Below are positions 43,339 to 54,025 of a stretch of DNA of 64,000 nt, piece by piece. The notes beneath the pieces are model-generated. The model had not been told where the DNA came from and searched no databases. It worked only from the letters and a program-made list of their open reading frames with translations. The DNA is from Acetobacteraceae bacterium ESL0709 (GTDB lineage Bacteria; Pseudomonadota; Alphaproteobacteria; Acetobacterales; Acetobacteraceae), in contig JAQTIA010000003.1 in the NCBI GenBank assembly GCA_029433415.1, forward strand, positions 124,001-188,000. Direction: 5' to 3'. The position numbers and the translations under genes were made by a program. Numbering within the stretch: position 1 is the stretch's first letter; each line of letters opens with the position of its first letter.

Positions 43339-43483
43339 TTTCTTCAGGAAAAATCAGCGATTAGTTTCGGGGCTTTTTTAAGTCACGGAGAGCGTAAAAC
43401 TGTGATACAGCTTTTGCATGCTGAAGCCCGTACACCATTGGTGCTGAACCGGGATAGCGTAAAGAAAGAACAGGTCTCCAGGG

Positions 43484-44725
43484 CTATGTCGGAGAGCCGT
43501 TTCTTTTGTCCAGTTCAATAATCGTATTGGCCATGACATCGGCGCCGTTCTTGGCCTGTATTTTATCAATAGTTTCATCAACATGGTGGCTTATGCCATT
43601 CTTGCAGGGTACGAAGATCATGGCTGTAGGCATATGTTTCGCTAATTGCAGTGCATCATGGCCGGCACCAGAAATCATCGTTCTGGCGCTGAGGCCAGCT
43701 TTTTTCGCAGCTTGTCCGATGTTGTCTGTTATATCAGTGGAAAAAGGCGTGGGATCTATTTTGGAGAGCTCTGCTATCTGATAGTCGTGTTCTGAAAATT
43801 TCAGCGTTTCAGTGAGAATAGTCAGGATATTATTACGGGCATTATCAAAGAATTTTTTATCAGAGCTTCTCAGATCAATGTAAATTTTTGTCTCAGCAGG
43901 AACTGTATTGGGTGTGTTTGGGGCATTTTCGATGCGACCGATTGTTCCGATAATTTTATCGCTATGACGTTTTAGATAATCCTGAAAGGATATTATGAAT
44001 TTTGCAGCTTTGATGAGAGAGTCATTTCTGTAAGAAAGCGGTGTCGTTCCGGCATGGGAAGCGCGTCCATGAAAGGTGACAGTGAGCCATGAAACGCCGG
44101 TAATGGCGGTGACAATTCCTATATCTTTTCCTGCTTTTTCCAGAACAGGGCCCTGTTCTATATGAAGCTCCAGATAGGCTGAGGCCGTTATTCTGTCCAG
44201 GACGTCATTTTCTGATCGAAAACCTCCGGAGATATCTCCAACAGTCAGGGAATCCCTGTCTGTTGCGTTCAAGACGTCCTGAAGTTTCAGGTGACCACAG
44301 GCATAGGCTGAGCCCATCATGGGGGGAGAAAAGCGGGCTCCTTCTTCATTGGTCCAGTTAATGACTTCTATGGCATGTCCTGGTTTATAATGGGCTTCCT
44401 GAAAAGCTCGAATGACTTCTATGCCAGCCAAAACGCCCAGTATCCCGTCAAATCGGCCGCCTTGTGGTTGCGTATCAAGATGGCTGCCGACGAGGATGGT
44501 CGGTTGCGTATCATTGGTCGAAAAAAAGCGCGCAAATTGATTGCCGACACGGTCTGTTCTGACTGACCCGCCCAAGTTGTGGCATGTCGCTTCAAACCAT
44601 TGTCGAATTTTTTTATCATTTTCATCAAAGGCAAGACGCGTCAGACCGTTACCTTTTACTTTACCCAACATGGCTGTTTGCATGAGGTCATCCCAGAGAC
44701 GGTCAGCATTGGTCTGGATAAGCAT
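43484..44725 (-). CDS. M20-family zinc amidase, N-carbamoyl-L-amino-acid hydrolase type
   Basis: A 413-residue peptidase-M20 member of the hydantoinase/carbamoylase group. Metal ligands are visible: GSHLDTQP near residue 82, GRFDGILG near 92, NEEGARF near 127, LELHIEQGP near 190 and HHVDE near 385. The dimerisation domain lies near 210-330. Relatives cleave N-carbamoyl-amino acids or allantoate to amino acid, CO2 and ammonia. As the last gene of an operon with an ATC-hydrolase family gene, its best candidate substrate is N-carbamoyl-L-cysteine; allantoate amidohydrolase is the alternative. A stem-loop around its stop (43464-43507) could end the transcript. Confidence 0.85.
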   Translation of the reverse strand: MLIQTNADRLWDDLMQTAMLGKVKGNGLTRLAFDENDKKIRQWFEATCHNLGGSVRTDRVGNQFARFFSTNDTQPTILVGSHLDTQPQGGRFDGILGVLAGIEVIRAFQEAHYKPGHAIEVINWTNEEGARFSPPMMGSAYACGHLKLQDVLNATDRDSLTVGDISGGFRSENDVLDRITASAYLELHIEQGPVLEKAGKDIGIVTAITGVSWLTVTFHGRASHAGTTPLSYRNDSLIKAAKFIISFQDYLKRHSDKIIGTIGRIENAPNTPNTVPAETKIYIDLRSSDKKFFDNARNNILTILTETLKFSEHDYQIAELSKIDPTPFSTDITDNIGQAAKKAGLSARTMISGAGHDALQLAKHMPTAMIFVPCKNGISHHVDETIDKIQAKNGADVMANTIIELDKRNGSPT

Positions 44726-44756
44726 TGATTATTGTCTCCACAGCGCTTGGGGGAAG

Positions 44757-45620
44757 TCAAGCAGCTTCTTTTTTGTCTATAATAGTTTGCAGACCGCTAA
44801 AGATGCTGATGAGAATAACCAGCCATGAAATAAGCCTGAGATTCATGTTATGGATGAAATAGACACCTAAGGGTACGGCAACGATCATGCCGGTTGAGAT
44901 GCTCAGGGGAATGAATATTTTCATATTGGTGAATGTCTTTTCCTTCAGGCCGCTGATGAGCATGATCAACGCGCAGGCTCCCATCATGATAGGAAATCCC
45001 ATATGTGGGTCAAGGCCCAGAAGTTCGAACAGAATTAATGTTGGAGAGAAATTTCCGATTCCGAAATTGGTCAGACCCCCAAAAAAGAAAACAGAGACGT
45101 AAATGACGATCTCTTTGGGTGGTGAAATAAGCAGGGCATTATGATCTGGGGTGGTAAAACCGAGATTTTGTACAAGAGCAATGCTGCCAGAGAGGATAAG
45201 CCCGGAACCTACGATCAGTTTGATATGCCTGTCATTTATATATGACTTGATATGGTTGACTATAATATAACCCAGGACAGGGACGGTAATGCCGAGAATA
45301 AGTAGACGGGGAGTAATGCTCACGGAAGAAACGAAAATAAATGTTTGCAAGACTGTTGGAACGGCAAAAGACAAAAGCAGGATATCAGCTATTTCCGTGA
45401 TCCTGATTTTCTGTATGTGTTTCAGATAAGAGAGTGTTGGTGCGAATCCTCCTACGCCCAGCGTATCAAGAAATCCGAAGCAGAAACCAACAATCAGCAA
45501 GGGCAAGGAAAATTTTTTCTCCCCCTTCCTGACTGAAGAAGACACATTCTTCAGAAAAAGCAGTAGAAAAACAGCAAGGATGGCGAAGAGGCCATAGGTC
45601 AGCATGACTGAAACGGTCAT
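44757..45620 (-). CDS. TauE/SafE-family membrane transporter
   Basis: A 287-residue membrane protein with about eight helices and the internal repeat of the TauE/SafE family: GFLDTLGVGGFAPTLSYL near residue 50 and GGLTNFGIGNFSPTLILF near 185 match each other. The family moves sulfite, sulfoacetate and other small anions. Its ATG overlaps the ATC-hydrolase stop (ATGA), and the amidase follows at 31 bases, so it is the middle gene of a tight operon. Uptake of the substrate or export of a sulfur product are both possible. Confidence 0.85.
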   Translation of the reverse strand: MTVSVMLTYGLFAILAVFLLLFLKNVSSSVRKGEKKFSLPLLIVGFCFGFLDTLGVGGFAPTLSYLKHIQKIRITEIADILLLSFAVPTVLQTFIFVSSVSITPRLLILGITVPVLGYIIVNHIKSYINDRHIKLIVGSGLILSGSIALVQNLGFTTPDHNALLISPPKEIVIYVSVFFFGGLTNFGIGNFSPTLILFELLGLDPHMGFPIMMGACALIMLISGLKEKTFTNMKIFIPLSISTGMIVAVPLGVYFIHNMNLRLISWLVILISIFSGLQTIIDKKEAA

Positions 45621-46093
45621 TTGGGAGTGTTCTTATATCTGAATGTGCATCGCGCACAGCCTGACATAATGGTCGTCTCGCGCGTAAGGGAAATAGTAGG
45701 ACAATAGCCATCCGTGAAATAATAATCCCGCAGACAGCTTAAGATATCGCCAATTTCGTGCAGACCGAGATCTTTGTACATCTCGGCATATTGGCAACGC
45801 GTTACGTCGTAATCATAGACATTGTCGTTGGCCTCATAAACTTCGACATCCAGAGCGCCATCCTTTTCCCATAGGACCTGAAGGTCAATAAAGCTTTGCA
45901 GGCTTGTTTTTCCGCCTTCAAGGGCCCTGAACTCCTTGCCTTGTTCAATGGCTGATTTCTGAATGGCTTCCGTAAGAATAGCCCTGGTCTTTTCCAATCC
46001 CAGTTCGCGTTTCAGAATTTCGTAAATCGGCTTGATTACGAGTGCTTCAAGACGGCGTCTTTCCAGGATGCCAACTGGTTCCTGCTGTGACAT
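45617..46093 (-). CDS. L-2-amino-thiazoline-4-carboxylate (ATC) hydrolase family protein
   Basis: A 158-residue protein with the C-terminal pattern of the ATC-hydrolase family: TRCQYAEMYKDLGLHEIGDI, LSCLRDYYFTDGYCP and a closing GCARCTFRYK. ATC hydrolases open the thiazoline ring of L-ATC to N-carbamoyl-L-cysteine. The family also includes proteins of unknown activity, so function is not certain. Cysteines at about 110, 130, 142, 156 and 159 could be functional. It starts a three-gene operon: a TauE/SafE transporter overlaps its stop and an N-carbamoyl amidase comes next, which fits a pathway to cysteine. Confidence 0.78.
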   Translation of the reverse strand: MSQQEPVGILERRRLEALVIKPIYEILKRELGLEKTRAILTEAIQKSAIEQGKEFRALEGGKTSLQSFIDLQVLWEKDGALDVEVYEANDNVYDYDVTRCQYAEMYKDLGLHEIGDILSCLRDYYFTDGYCPTISLTRETTIMSGCARCTFRYKNTPK

Positions 46094-46239
46094 GGTTTGT
46101 TTTCCTCTGGCAGAGTTTTATAACTATTTTTTATAGTTTAATAATAAAACAACATAACAAAAAGGTTAAATTTCATACGCGCATGCATATCTTTCTGTAA
46201 AGTAAGATTTTAAAATGCGTCGTCTTACGCGAAATAACC

Positions 46240-46269
46240 TTCACATTATGGAGAAAGTTACGCTATAAA
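46240..46269 (+). promoter_or_regulatory. Possible guaB promoter
   Basis: TTCACA (46240-46245) and TATAAA (46264-46269) at 18 bases would give a transcript starting about 65 bases before guaB, with a small hairpin AGCCG/CGGCT in the leader near 46281. The 250-base gap holds no gene and is shared with the ATC operon promoter. Confidence 0.4.
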
Positions 46270-46331
46270 GTCTCGCCAACAGCCGGAGCGGCTCTGGCCC
46301 CCGGACTCTATGAAATATGAGATTGATGTGA

Positions 46332-47834
<1,503 letters not shown>

Positions 47835-47883
47835 GAGGCTTTGCTCTTTTCATTTCCCCCCAAAATAGGGTAGGCGAAGGGGC

Positions 47884-49191
47884 ATGACCCCTTCAGCCCG
47901 TATTTCCGGGGCAATTGATCTGCTTTGTGCGATTCAGAATGCCCCTTTTCGTCCTGCCGACGCGACCGCCAATACATTTTTTCGTGAACGCCGCTATATA
48001 GGCGGAGGCGACCGCCGTGCCATTTCGGCCTTGGTGTGGGATGTGTTGCGGGGATGGCGGCGTCTGCACTGGCATTTGCGGTCCAGAGAGGATGAGCGTC
48101 ATAGTGATATCTCGCCGCGGTTGCTTTGTGCGGCGCAGCTCGTTTTTTCCGGGCAGAATCTGGAGGATGTCAAAGGACTGTTCACTGGCGAGCGTTACGC
48201 TCCAGATTGTCTGACAGAGCGTGAGTCTCTCATGCTTGATGAGTTGAGGGGCAAGACGTTAAGTGATGGTCGTCAGTCCAGGGCGGTGAGGTTTGAAGTG
48301 CCGGACTGGCTCATGCCTTATCTCGAAAAGGATTTTGGAGATCATGTTGAGGAAGAGCTGGAAGCACTCCTGGGTCTGCCTACACTTGATCTTCGCGTCA
48401 ATCTTTTGAAAACCACTCGTGAAGAGGCGAAGAGGCTACTCAGGAAAGAAGGTTTCGAGGCGAGTGAGACGGAGTACTCTTCTTGGGGGTTGCGCTTAAG
48501 AGGCCGCCATCCTGTCACAGCGACGAAAGTCTTTCAGGACGGGTTGATTGAAATTCAGGATGAGGGAAGTCAGCTCATTGCCGCGGCGGTAGAAGCAAAA
48601 GCCGGGCAGCGTGTTCTTGACTATTGCGCAGGAGCCGGGGGAAAGACGCTTGCTTTGGCAATGACCATGGAGAATAAGGGGCAGGTTGTCGCCTGTGACG
48701 TTTCCAGTCCAAGGCTGGAAGGTTCTGTCAAACGGTTCCGTCGGGCTGGTGTCCATAATGTAACGCGTCACCTTCTGGAGGAAGGTGACAAATGGGCCAA
48801 GCGGCGTGAGGCAAGTTTTGATACAGTTCTTGTCGATGCGCCTTGTTCAGGAACGGGAACGTGGCGGCGGAACCCTGATGCAAGGCTGCGTTTCTCAGAG
48901 AAAGATTTACAGGAGCTGACGGTCAAGCAGGCACAGATCTTGCATATTGCAGGAAAACTGGTCAGGCCGGGCGGACGGCTGGTTTATGCGACATGTTCGT
49001 TATTATCAGCCGAAAATGATAGGCAGAGAGACCGTTTTCTGACGGGTAATGACCTGTTTGAACGGGCAAAGCCGGAGGAAATGTCCTGTTGGCTGCCGGA
49101 CGTATTGAAATATCGGGCCAGCTTTTCGCTGACGCCGAAAGAAAATGGGACAGATGGATTTTACGTGTCTGTTTTTAAAAGGAAATCATGA
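47884..49191 (+). CDS. rsmB: RsmB/NOP-family RNA (cytosine-5)-methyltransferase
   Basis: A 435-residue RNA m5C methyltransferase. An N-terminal NusB-like helical region (about 1-130) precedes the catalytic domain with SAM loop DYCAGAGGKTLA near residue 243, DAPCSGTGTW near 318 and the nucleophile Cys in VYATCSLL near 370. E. coli RsmB modifies C967 of 16S rRNA; orthology here is likely but the exact target base is inferred. GAAGGGGC lies before the ATG. It may be co-transcribed with guaB. Confidence 0.87.
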   Translation: MTPSARISGAIDLLCAIQNAPFRPADATANTFFRERRYIGGGDRRAISALVWDVLRGWRRLHWHLRSREDERHSDISPRLLCAAQLVFSGQNLEDVKGLFTGERYAPDCLTERESLMLDELRGKTLSDGRQSRAVRFEVPDWLMPYLEKDFGDHVEEELEALLGLPTLDLRVNLLKTTREEAKRLLRKEGFEASETEYSSWGLRLRGRHPVTATKVFQDGLIEIQDEGSQLIAAAVEAKAGQRVLDYCAGAGGKTLALAMTMENKGQVVACDVSSPRLEGSVKRFRRAGVHNVTRHLLEEGDKWAKRREASFDTVLVDAPCSGTGTWRRNPDARLRFSEKDLQELTVKQAQILHIAGKLVRPGGRLVYATCSLLSAENDRQRDRFLTGNDLFERAKPEEMSCWLPDVLKYRASFSLTPKENGTDGFYVSVFKRKS

Positions 49192-49300
49192 CGTTACTGA
49201 AGATCAGGGTAACGTTTCATAAGGACGAATTTCAGGACGGCTAAACGTAACATAATCATATATGCCAGGGTGGTGACGGCCCTGATGGGGAGATGCTGAG

Positions 49301-51091
49301 ATGAAGTACGATATTCTGCTTGGATTGGCGACGACCTTTGGGGCAGGCGTTATGGCGCAGTGGATCGCCTGGCGCTTCCGTCTCCCGGCGATTGTTCTTC
49401 TTTTTGCACTGGGGCTTTTATTTGGTCCTGTTCTGGGAGTGCTTCATCCTTCAGAGACCATGGGATGGGCTTTTCGTCCCCTGATTTCCCTTCTGGTGGC
49501 TCTGGTCGTCTTTGAGGGCGGCATGGTGCTTGATATTCGTCAGTTGCGTGAAGCTGGGCAGGGTATATCGCGCCTGACGAAAATAGCTTTGCCCATTAAC
49601 TGGGGGCTGGGGAGTGTAGCGGCACATTATGTAGCACATTTTGACTGGGGTACAGCCTGCCTTTTTGGGGCTATTGTTGTTGTAACCGGACCGACAGTGG
49701 TACTGCCCCTGCTACGTCATAATAAATTACAACCCAGGGTAGCGGCTTTCTTGCGCTGGGAAGCCATTGTCAATGATCCCATAGGGGCTATTCTGGCAGC
49801 TGTGATTTTGCAGATTGTGCTTTTCAGGACTGATAACGGCATGGCGGCCTTCTTTGCCCAAACCCTGCCAGATATTCTGGTTGCCGGGATTGAAGCGGTT
49901 GTTGCGGGTATTATTCCGGCTTATCTCGTGCGCTATCTGTTCACACGTGATTTGATGCCGGAGACGCTGAAGGTTCCCCTTCTTCTGACCATTGCGTTGC
50001 TGATTTTTCAGATATGTACGATAGAAATGGAGGGAGCTGGCCTGATTGCCGTGACGATCTTCGGGATGGCCATTACCAATCTGCATGTGCCAGGCGGTAA
50101 TGAATTAAAACGGACGAAAGAATCACTCGTTGTCCTGATTGTTTCAATCCTGTTTATTCTTCTGACAGCCGATTTACAGCGTTCTGTTCTGGCTCAGGTT
50201 TCATGGTCGCTTGTGCTTTTGACGTTGGTGATGCTGTTTGTTGTGAGGCCTTTGGGGATTTTTATTTCTACGCTGGGTACGAACATGACATGGCAGGAGC
50301 GTCTCTTTGTAGGGTGGATTGCTCCTCGCGGGATCGTAGCAGCCTCTGTTGCGGGTGCGATCGGGATCAAATTGTCCGATGCTGGCTTTAAGTCCGGCGA
50401 GCTGATTATGCCAGCTGTTTTCATGCTTATTGCTGTCACGATGATTTGCCACGGCTTTACCCTGCGTCCATTGGCACGACGTTTGAAGCTGACAATGTCT
50501 GACGAGCCTGCTTTGGCTATCTTGGGCGCCAATTCTATTTCCATTGACCTGGCAGAATGTCTTCATAAGATTTCGGTACCGGTTCTGCTGGTTGATAATC
50601 AGACCAGAGGTCTCATAGAAGCGGCGAAGCAGGGTATTCCGGTCCTGAAGGCAGAGCTTCTTTCAACACATGGGCAAGTTTCCCTGGAGGAAAAGCCGGC
50701 TGACTATCTTTTGGCCATGACGCCAGATGTCATTTATGATGGTATGGTTTGCGGGCTTTTGGCACCCGCAATGGGGAGGCAAAGAGTTTTTCAGGTCAGT
50801 CCCGGGGTGGCAAAGCTTGATAATTATCGCGGATTATCGAGGGATGCTCGTGGCAAGATTCTGGGAGAACCTTCATGGAGCTTTTCATTTTTTGAAACGC
50901 TTTATTACCGAGGATGGCGTTTTGTCGCAAAAACTGTCGGGCGGGATGACTATATTTTTGGCAAAGACGAAGGCCGTTATGATCTCATTTTGATCAGGCG
51001 TGGTGTTTCGATTATGATTCGTTCGGCTGAGGACAGGGATCCTGTTTTGCCGCAGGAGGGTGATATCGTCATTAGTCTCCAGTCTGTGTAA
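49301..51091 (+). CDS. CPA1-type Na+(K+)/H+ antiporter with RCK-like C-terminal domain
   Basis: A 596-residue antiporter. About 12 membrane helices fill residues 1-395, with the ion-binding ND motif in WEAIVNDPIGAI near residue 160. The cytoplasmic tail (about 400-596) starts with LAILGANSISIDLAECL, a degenerate nucleotide-binding RCK/TrkA-N fold, so transport may be gated by a ligand. It exchanges Na+ or K+ for protons, of use to an acid-producing bacterium. GGGGAG precedes the start. A NhaP-like name is possible, but ion preference is unknown. Confidence 0.87.
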   Translation: MKYDILLGLATTFGAGVMAQWIAWRFRLPAIVLLFALGLLFGPVLGVLHPSETMGWAFRPLISLLVALVVFEGGMVLDIRQLREAGQGISRLTKIALPINWGLGSVAAHYVAHFDWGTACLFGAIVVVTGPTVVLPLLRHNKLQPRVAAFLRWEAIVNDPIGAILAAVILQIVLFRTDNGMAAFFAQTLPDILVAGIEAVVAGIIPAYLVRYLFTRDLMPETLKVPLLLTIALLIFQICTIEMEGAGLIAVTIFGMAITNLHVPGGNELKRTKESLVVLIVSILFILLTADLQRSVLAQVSWSLVLLTLVMLFVVRPLGIFISTLGTNMTWQERLFVGWIAPRGIVAASVAGAIGIKLSDAGFKSGELIMPAVFMLIAVTMICHGFTLRPLARRLKLTMSDEPALAILGANSISIDLAECLHKISVPVLLVDNQTRGLIEAAKQGIPVLKAELLSTHGQVSLEEKPADYLLAMTPDVIYDGMVCGLLAPAMGRQRVFQVSPGVAKLDNYRGLSRDARGKILGEPSWSFSFFETLYYRGWRFVAKTVGRDDYIFGKDEGRYDLILIRRGVSIMIRSAEDRDPVLPQEGDIVISLQSV

Positions 51092-51361
51092 CAGCAGGTC
51101 GGTGAACAGAAGGTTGGGAAAATTAAATGGTGTTCTTGCTCAGGATATAGTGATAAGAACTGACGGACGCCCTATGAGGTGTTGTCTCTTTCTGTCTGTT
51201 TATAGAGGAAGAGGCGATTCCTGTCTGTGTCTGTAGAAGGGGGGGCATATCTGATGGTGGCCCCATCTGGTTGTTAACGATGATGAGATGCATGCTGTTT
51301 ATTGCGTGAACAATTGCACAATGCGGATACGGACTTTGTATTAAAAGGACTGGATTTATTA

Positions 51362-52063
51362 ATGGCTGGTAGTCGTCCTATTCTGGTTGTTGATGATGAT
51401 GAGACACTTCGTCGTTTGCTGGTTGAACAGCTACAGCAGGGAGGTGAGTTTGTCGTCACGGAAGCGGCAACACTCAAGCAGGCTCGTGAGGCTTTGGCCT
51501 CTAAAGAGATTCGTTTTGACGCAGTTTTGCTGGATGTGACGCTCCCTGATGGTGACGGGCGTGACTTCTGTAGTGAATTACGTCAGAAAGGTCTGAAGAT
51601 GCCGGTTGTTATGTTGACTGGTTCAGACGGTGAGCATGATATCGTCCGGGGTCTTGATTCAGGTGCCAATGATTATGTTGCCAAGCCTTTCAGGGCAGCA
51701 GAGTTGATGGCGCGGCTGAGGGCGCAATTGCGGATTTTTGAAAATAGCGAAGATGTCGTGTTCGAAATCGGGAACTATATTTTCAGCCCATCACGTAAGC
51801 AGCTGACAGAGAAAGCGACTAATCAGCGCATTCATCTGACGGAGAAAGAAACAGCTATCCTTAAGTTTCTGTATCGTTCTGGTAAAGAGCCTATTATTCG
51901 TCAGGTCATGCTCAATGAAGTGTGGGGTTATAATGCAGGTGTGACGACTCATACGCTGGAAACCCATATTTATCGTCTACGGCAAAAAATAGAAAAAGAT
52001 CCCACGCATGCCACGCTTCTGATTACTGAAGGTGGTGGCTATCGTCTTAATATAGAGCATTAG
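51362..52063 (+). CDS. OmpR-family response regulator (orphan)
   Basis: A 233-residue two-component regulator. The receiver domain has the acidic pocket VVDDDE, phospho-accepting Asp58 in LLDVTLPDGDG, Thr in MLTGSD and Lys in VAKPFRA. The C-terminal winged helix (ETAILKFLYRSG to TEGGGYRLN) marks the OmpR class. No histidine kinase lies nearby, so its partner is elsewhere. The start at 51362 was chosen for the receiver N-terminus; the ribosome-binding site is weak. The 270-base gap before it holds no gene. Confidence 0.9.
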   Translation: MAGSRPILVVDDDETLRRLLVEQLQQGGEFVVTEAATLKQAREALASKEIRFDAVLLDVTLPDGDGRDFCSELRQKGLKMPVVMLTGSDGEHDIVRGLDSGANDYVAKPFRAAELMARLRAQLRIFENSEDVVFEIGNYIFSPSRKQLTEKATNQRIHLTEKETAILKFLYRSGKEPIIRQVMLNEVWGYNAGVTTHTLETHIYRLRQKIEKDPTHATLLITEGGGYRLNIEH

Positions 52064-52230
52064 GATAGGTTCCATAGTTGGTATCAGTGGTAGTGTATCT
52101 TGTCGCGAAGTTGAAGCGTAACCGTTTATAATATTTAGCAAAACGTTCAGAGCGGGTAGCTTTTGGAAAGAGCATTTTATAACCCGCTGTCTGGGCAGTA
52201 TTGCAAAGGCGCATTTTGCGTTTGCAACCT
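52064..52230 (-). pseudogene. Relic of an IS5-type transposase C-terminus
   Basis: On the minus strand, just after the response regulator, one frame reads ERFAKYYKRLRFNFATRYTT followed by TDTNYG. This resembles the C-terminal ERFF-K-K-FRR-IATRYDKTDTNY block of IS5-family DDE transposases, with frameshifts. No start, catalytic residues or terminal repeats remain. The region to 52490 holds no other gene. Confidence 0.5.
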
Positions 52231-52493
52231 TGAATCCCATTATGGCTCCGCATCATCTGATGCTCGTTCGGTATTTTTATGGGGTATCTGCCATTCTTCC
52301 GTGTTTGCTGATGTGCGTGCAGGGGGCAGTAAATGACGGAAGATATTGATAGTCATATTGTACTTCTGATTCCTCTTTCTTTGCCGGGGTATCTGACTCT
52401 GTAGTGTCCTGCTGGATATTTGACGTGATGGTTTTTCAAGCGGGTTTGTGAGTGATTCAAACTCAGCATGAAGATGCTAGGACAACGAGGCTA

Positions 52494-52944
52494 CTATATA
52501 CGCGCAAGACGAAACGCTATTCATCTGATCTGACCGATTAGGAATAGCAGCATATAGCTCTCACAATACTGCTACTTGCGAACCGGCATAGTCAGGCTGA
52601 TATTTCAGATAATGCGGGAGGACAGATGATCCTGGATGCCATCCGCAAATGTTGGTCATGGGTGAAGCATCTGTCGCATATGGGATCTATGATTACTCAT
52701 AGTTGATTGACAAAGCCTTTTTTCTTGACTTCAGGATCGGGATTGAGTGGCGGTCAGAGAGGGCAAAATGACTTGAAATATTGCCACGTAGGTTGGCCGC
52801 TGAGTGGACATTCAGCTGGATGCTTCGCTTGGGGGCCTACTGGTGAAGGCTTACAAGCAGCGTATCGACGTGGCAGTGGTTATGATCCACGCCATCTTTT
52901 TCAAAGAAAATATCCCGGACGATGGGCCTTTTACGAATTTTTAG
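52494..52944 (+). pseudogene. Decayed IS5-family transposase with internal deletion
   Basis: The plus strand keeps scattered pieces of one transposase. From 52497 one frame reads YTRKTKRYSSDLTD with two stops, then jumps to the C-terminal half: HSQADISDNAGGQMILDAIR and WSWVKHL, like the ADIxDxxGAQ-VLDAL-KRWPWVKHLFADGAYD block. After a frameshift near 52702, DKAFFLDFRIGIEW and LEILPRRLAAEWTFSWMLR follow (usual LPRRWVVERTF-W). A last shift gives AYKQRIDVAVVMIHAI, ending at 52944. About half the protein is missing, and several stops and shifts are fixed. Confidence 0.85.
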
Positions 52945-53295
52945 ACCATTTTTCCATGGAATTCGGTTTTTGAGATTCCTTGTAACAACCTTTCTGATAT
53001 CTGATCGATAGGAGGTAAAGGAACAACTTTATTGGGGCGATCTGATACTTGTTATGTGTGGTGGATTATTGGCGGTTTTGCAGCATTTTTTTCTTACATG
53101 AGCGGATTTTTTGAGTGATTTTCTATGCTGATATGAGATAATCACGGATTAGTTATGTCATGAAATGGAATTAATTATGTTAAATTTATTAACGTCAAAA
53201 GATATTCATTATCTGAGGCAGGTAAAGACGTTAGGTAAAGCCGAAAATTTTCCCAAGATTAAACGAGAATTTCCGCTTTATTAGGGAATTTCATT
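52945..53295 (+). other. Intergenic DNA before the gluconate-type dehydrogenase operon
   Basis: No convincing gene. A 35-codon frame (53177-53284) ends just before the operon start but lacks a ribosome-binding site. The sequence becomes AT-rich toward 53200 and probably carries the operon promoter. Confidence 0.4.
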
Positions 53296-54021
53296 ATGTC
53301 AATAGAGAGTTTCAGAAGTCGTCGGACATTCCTAAAACAGGCGATTTCTGTCGTGCCGAGTGTAACATTGCTGGCCAGCGCTTCAGAGCTGGTTATGTCA
53401 AAAGGGGCGCAGGCTGCGTCAAATGGGCGGTCCGCTACACCTTATCAGCCGACGTTTTTTACGCCTGCTGAATGGGCGTTCCTTAATGCGGCAACGGATC
53501 GGCTAATTCCTCCCAATGCAGATGGCCCTGGGGCTGTAGAAGCAGGGGTTCCAGAATTTATCGACCGTCAGATGGAAAGTGGCTACGGTCATGGTGAGTT
53601 CTGGTATATGAGCGGCCCATTTGTGACAGATGTCGATATGACTCTGGGCTATCAGCTTAATTATACGCCGCGGGATTTGTACCGTGCGGCAATCGCCGAT
53701 ATCGACAAGGTTTGCACTGACACGCATGGTCATCCTTTTCATGAACTGGATGGAAGCACGCAGGATGAAGTGCTGACCTCGTTACAGAAAGGCACGCTGG
53801 CTTTGCCACATGTTGTGAAGTCAGGTGAATTCTTTATTCAGTTATTGGCCAATACGAAGGAAGGCTACTTCGCTGACCCGATGTACGGCGGTAACAAACA
53901 CATGGGAAGCTGGAAGATGATCGGCTTCACGGGCGCGCGTGCCGACTTTACGGATTGGATGAACAAGCAAGGGCAGGTTTATCCGTTGGGACCGGTTTCT
54001 GTTCTTGGTGAAAAGGGGTAA
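53296..54021 (+). CDS. Gluconate 2-dehydrogenase-type complex, small (gamma) subunit
   Basis: A 241-residue small subunit of the FAD-dependent sugar/sugar-acid dehydrogenase complexes. SRRTFLKQA at residues 8-16 is a twin-arginine signal followed by a hydrophobic stretch and an AQAA cleavage site near 40. The mature part has FFTPAEWAFLNAATDRLIPP, typical of gluconate 2-dehydrogenase subunit 3. In such complexes the small subunit carries the large one through the Tat system. The large subunit gene follows by four bases. Confidence 0.9.
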   Translation: MSIESFRSRRTFLKQAISVVPSVTLLASASELVMSKGAQAASNGRSATPYQPTFFTPAEWAFLNAATDRLIPPNADGPGAVEAGVPEFIDRQMESGYGHGEFWYMSGPFVTDVDMTLGYQLNYTPRDLYRAAIADIDKVCTDTHGHPFHELDGSTQDEVLTSLQKGTLALPHVVKSGEFFIQLLANTKEGYFADPMYGGNKHMGSWKMIGFTGARADFTDWMNKQGQVYPLGPVSVLGEKG

Positions 54022-54025
54022 TCTC

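Noticed and set aside
52707-52973. An 88-codon plus-strand frame treated as a gene
   Set aside because: In the neighbouring frames the same DNA reads as pieces of an IS5-type transposase, so this frame is an accident of a frameshifted pseudogene.
53177-53284. A 35-codon frame just before the dehydrogenase operon
   Set aside because: There is no ribosome-binding site and no recognisable product; it is probably promoter or leader DNA.
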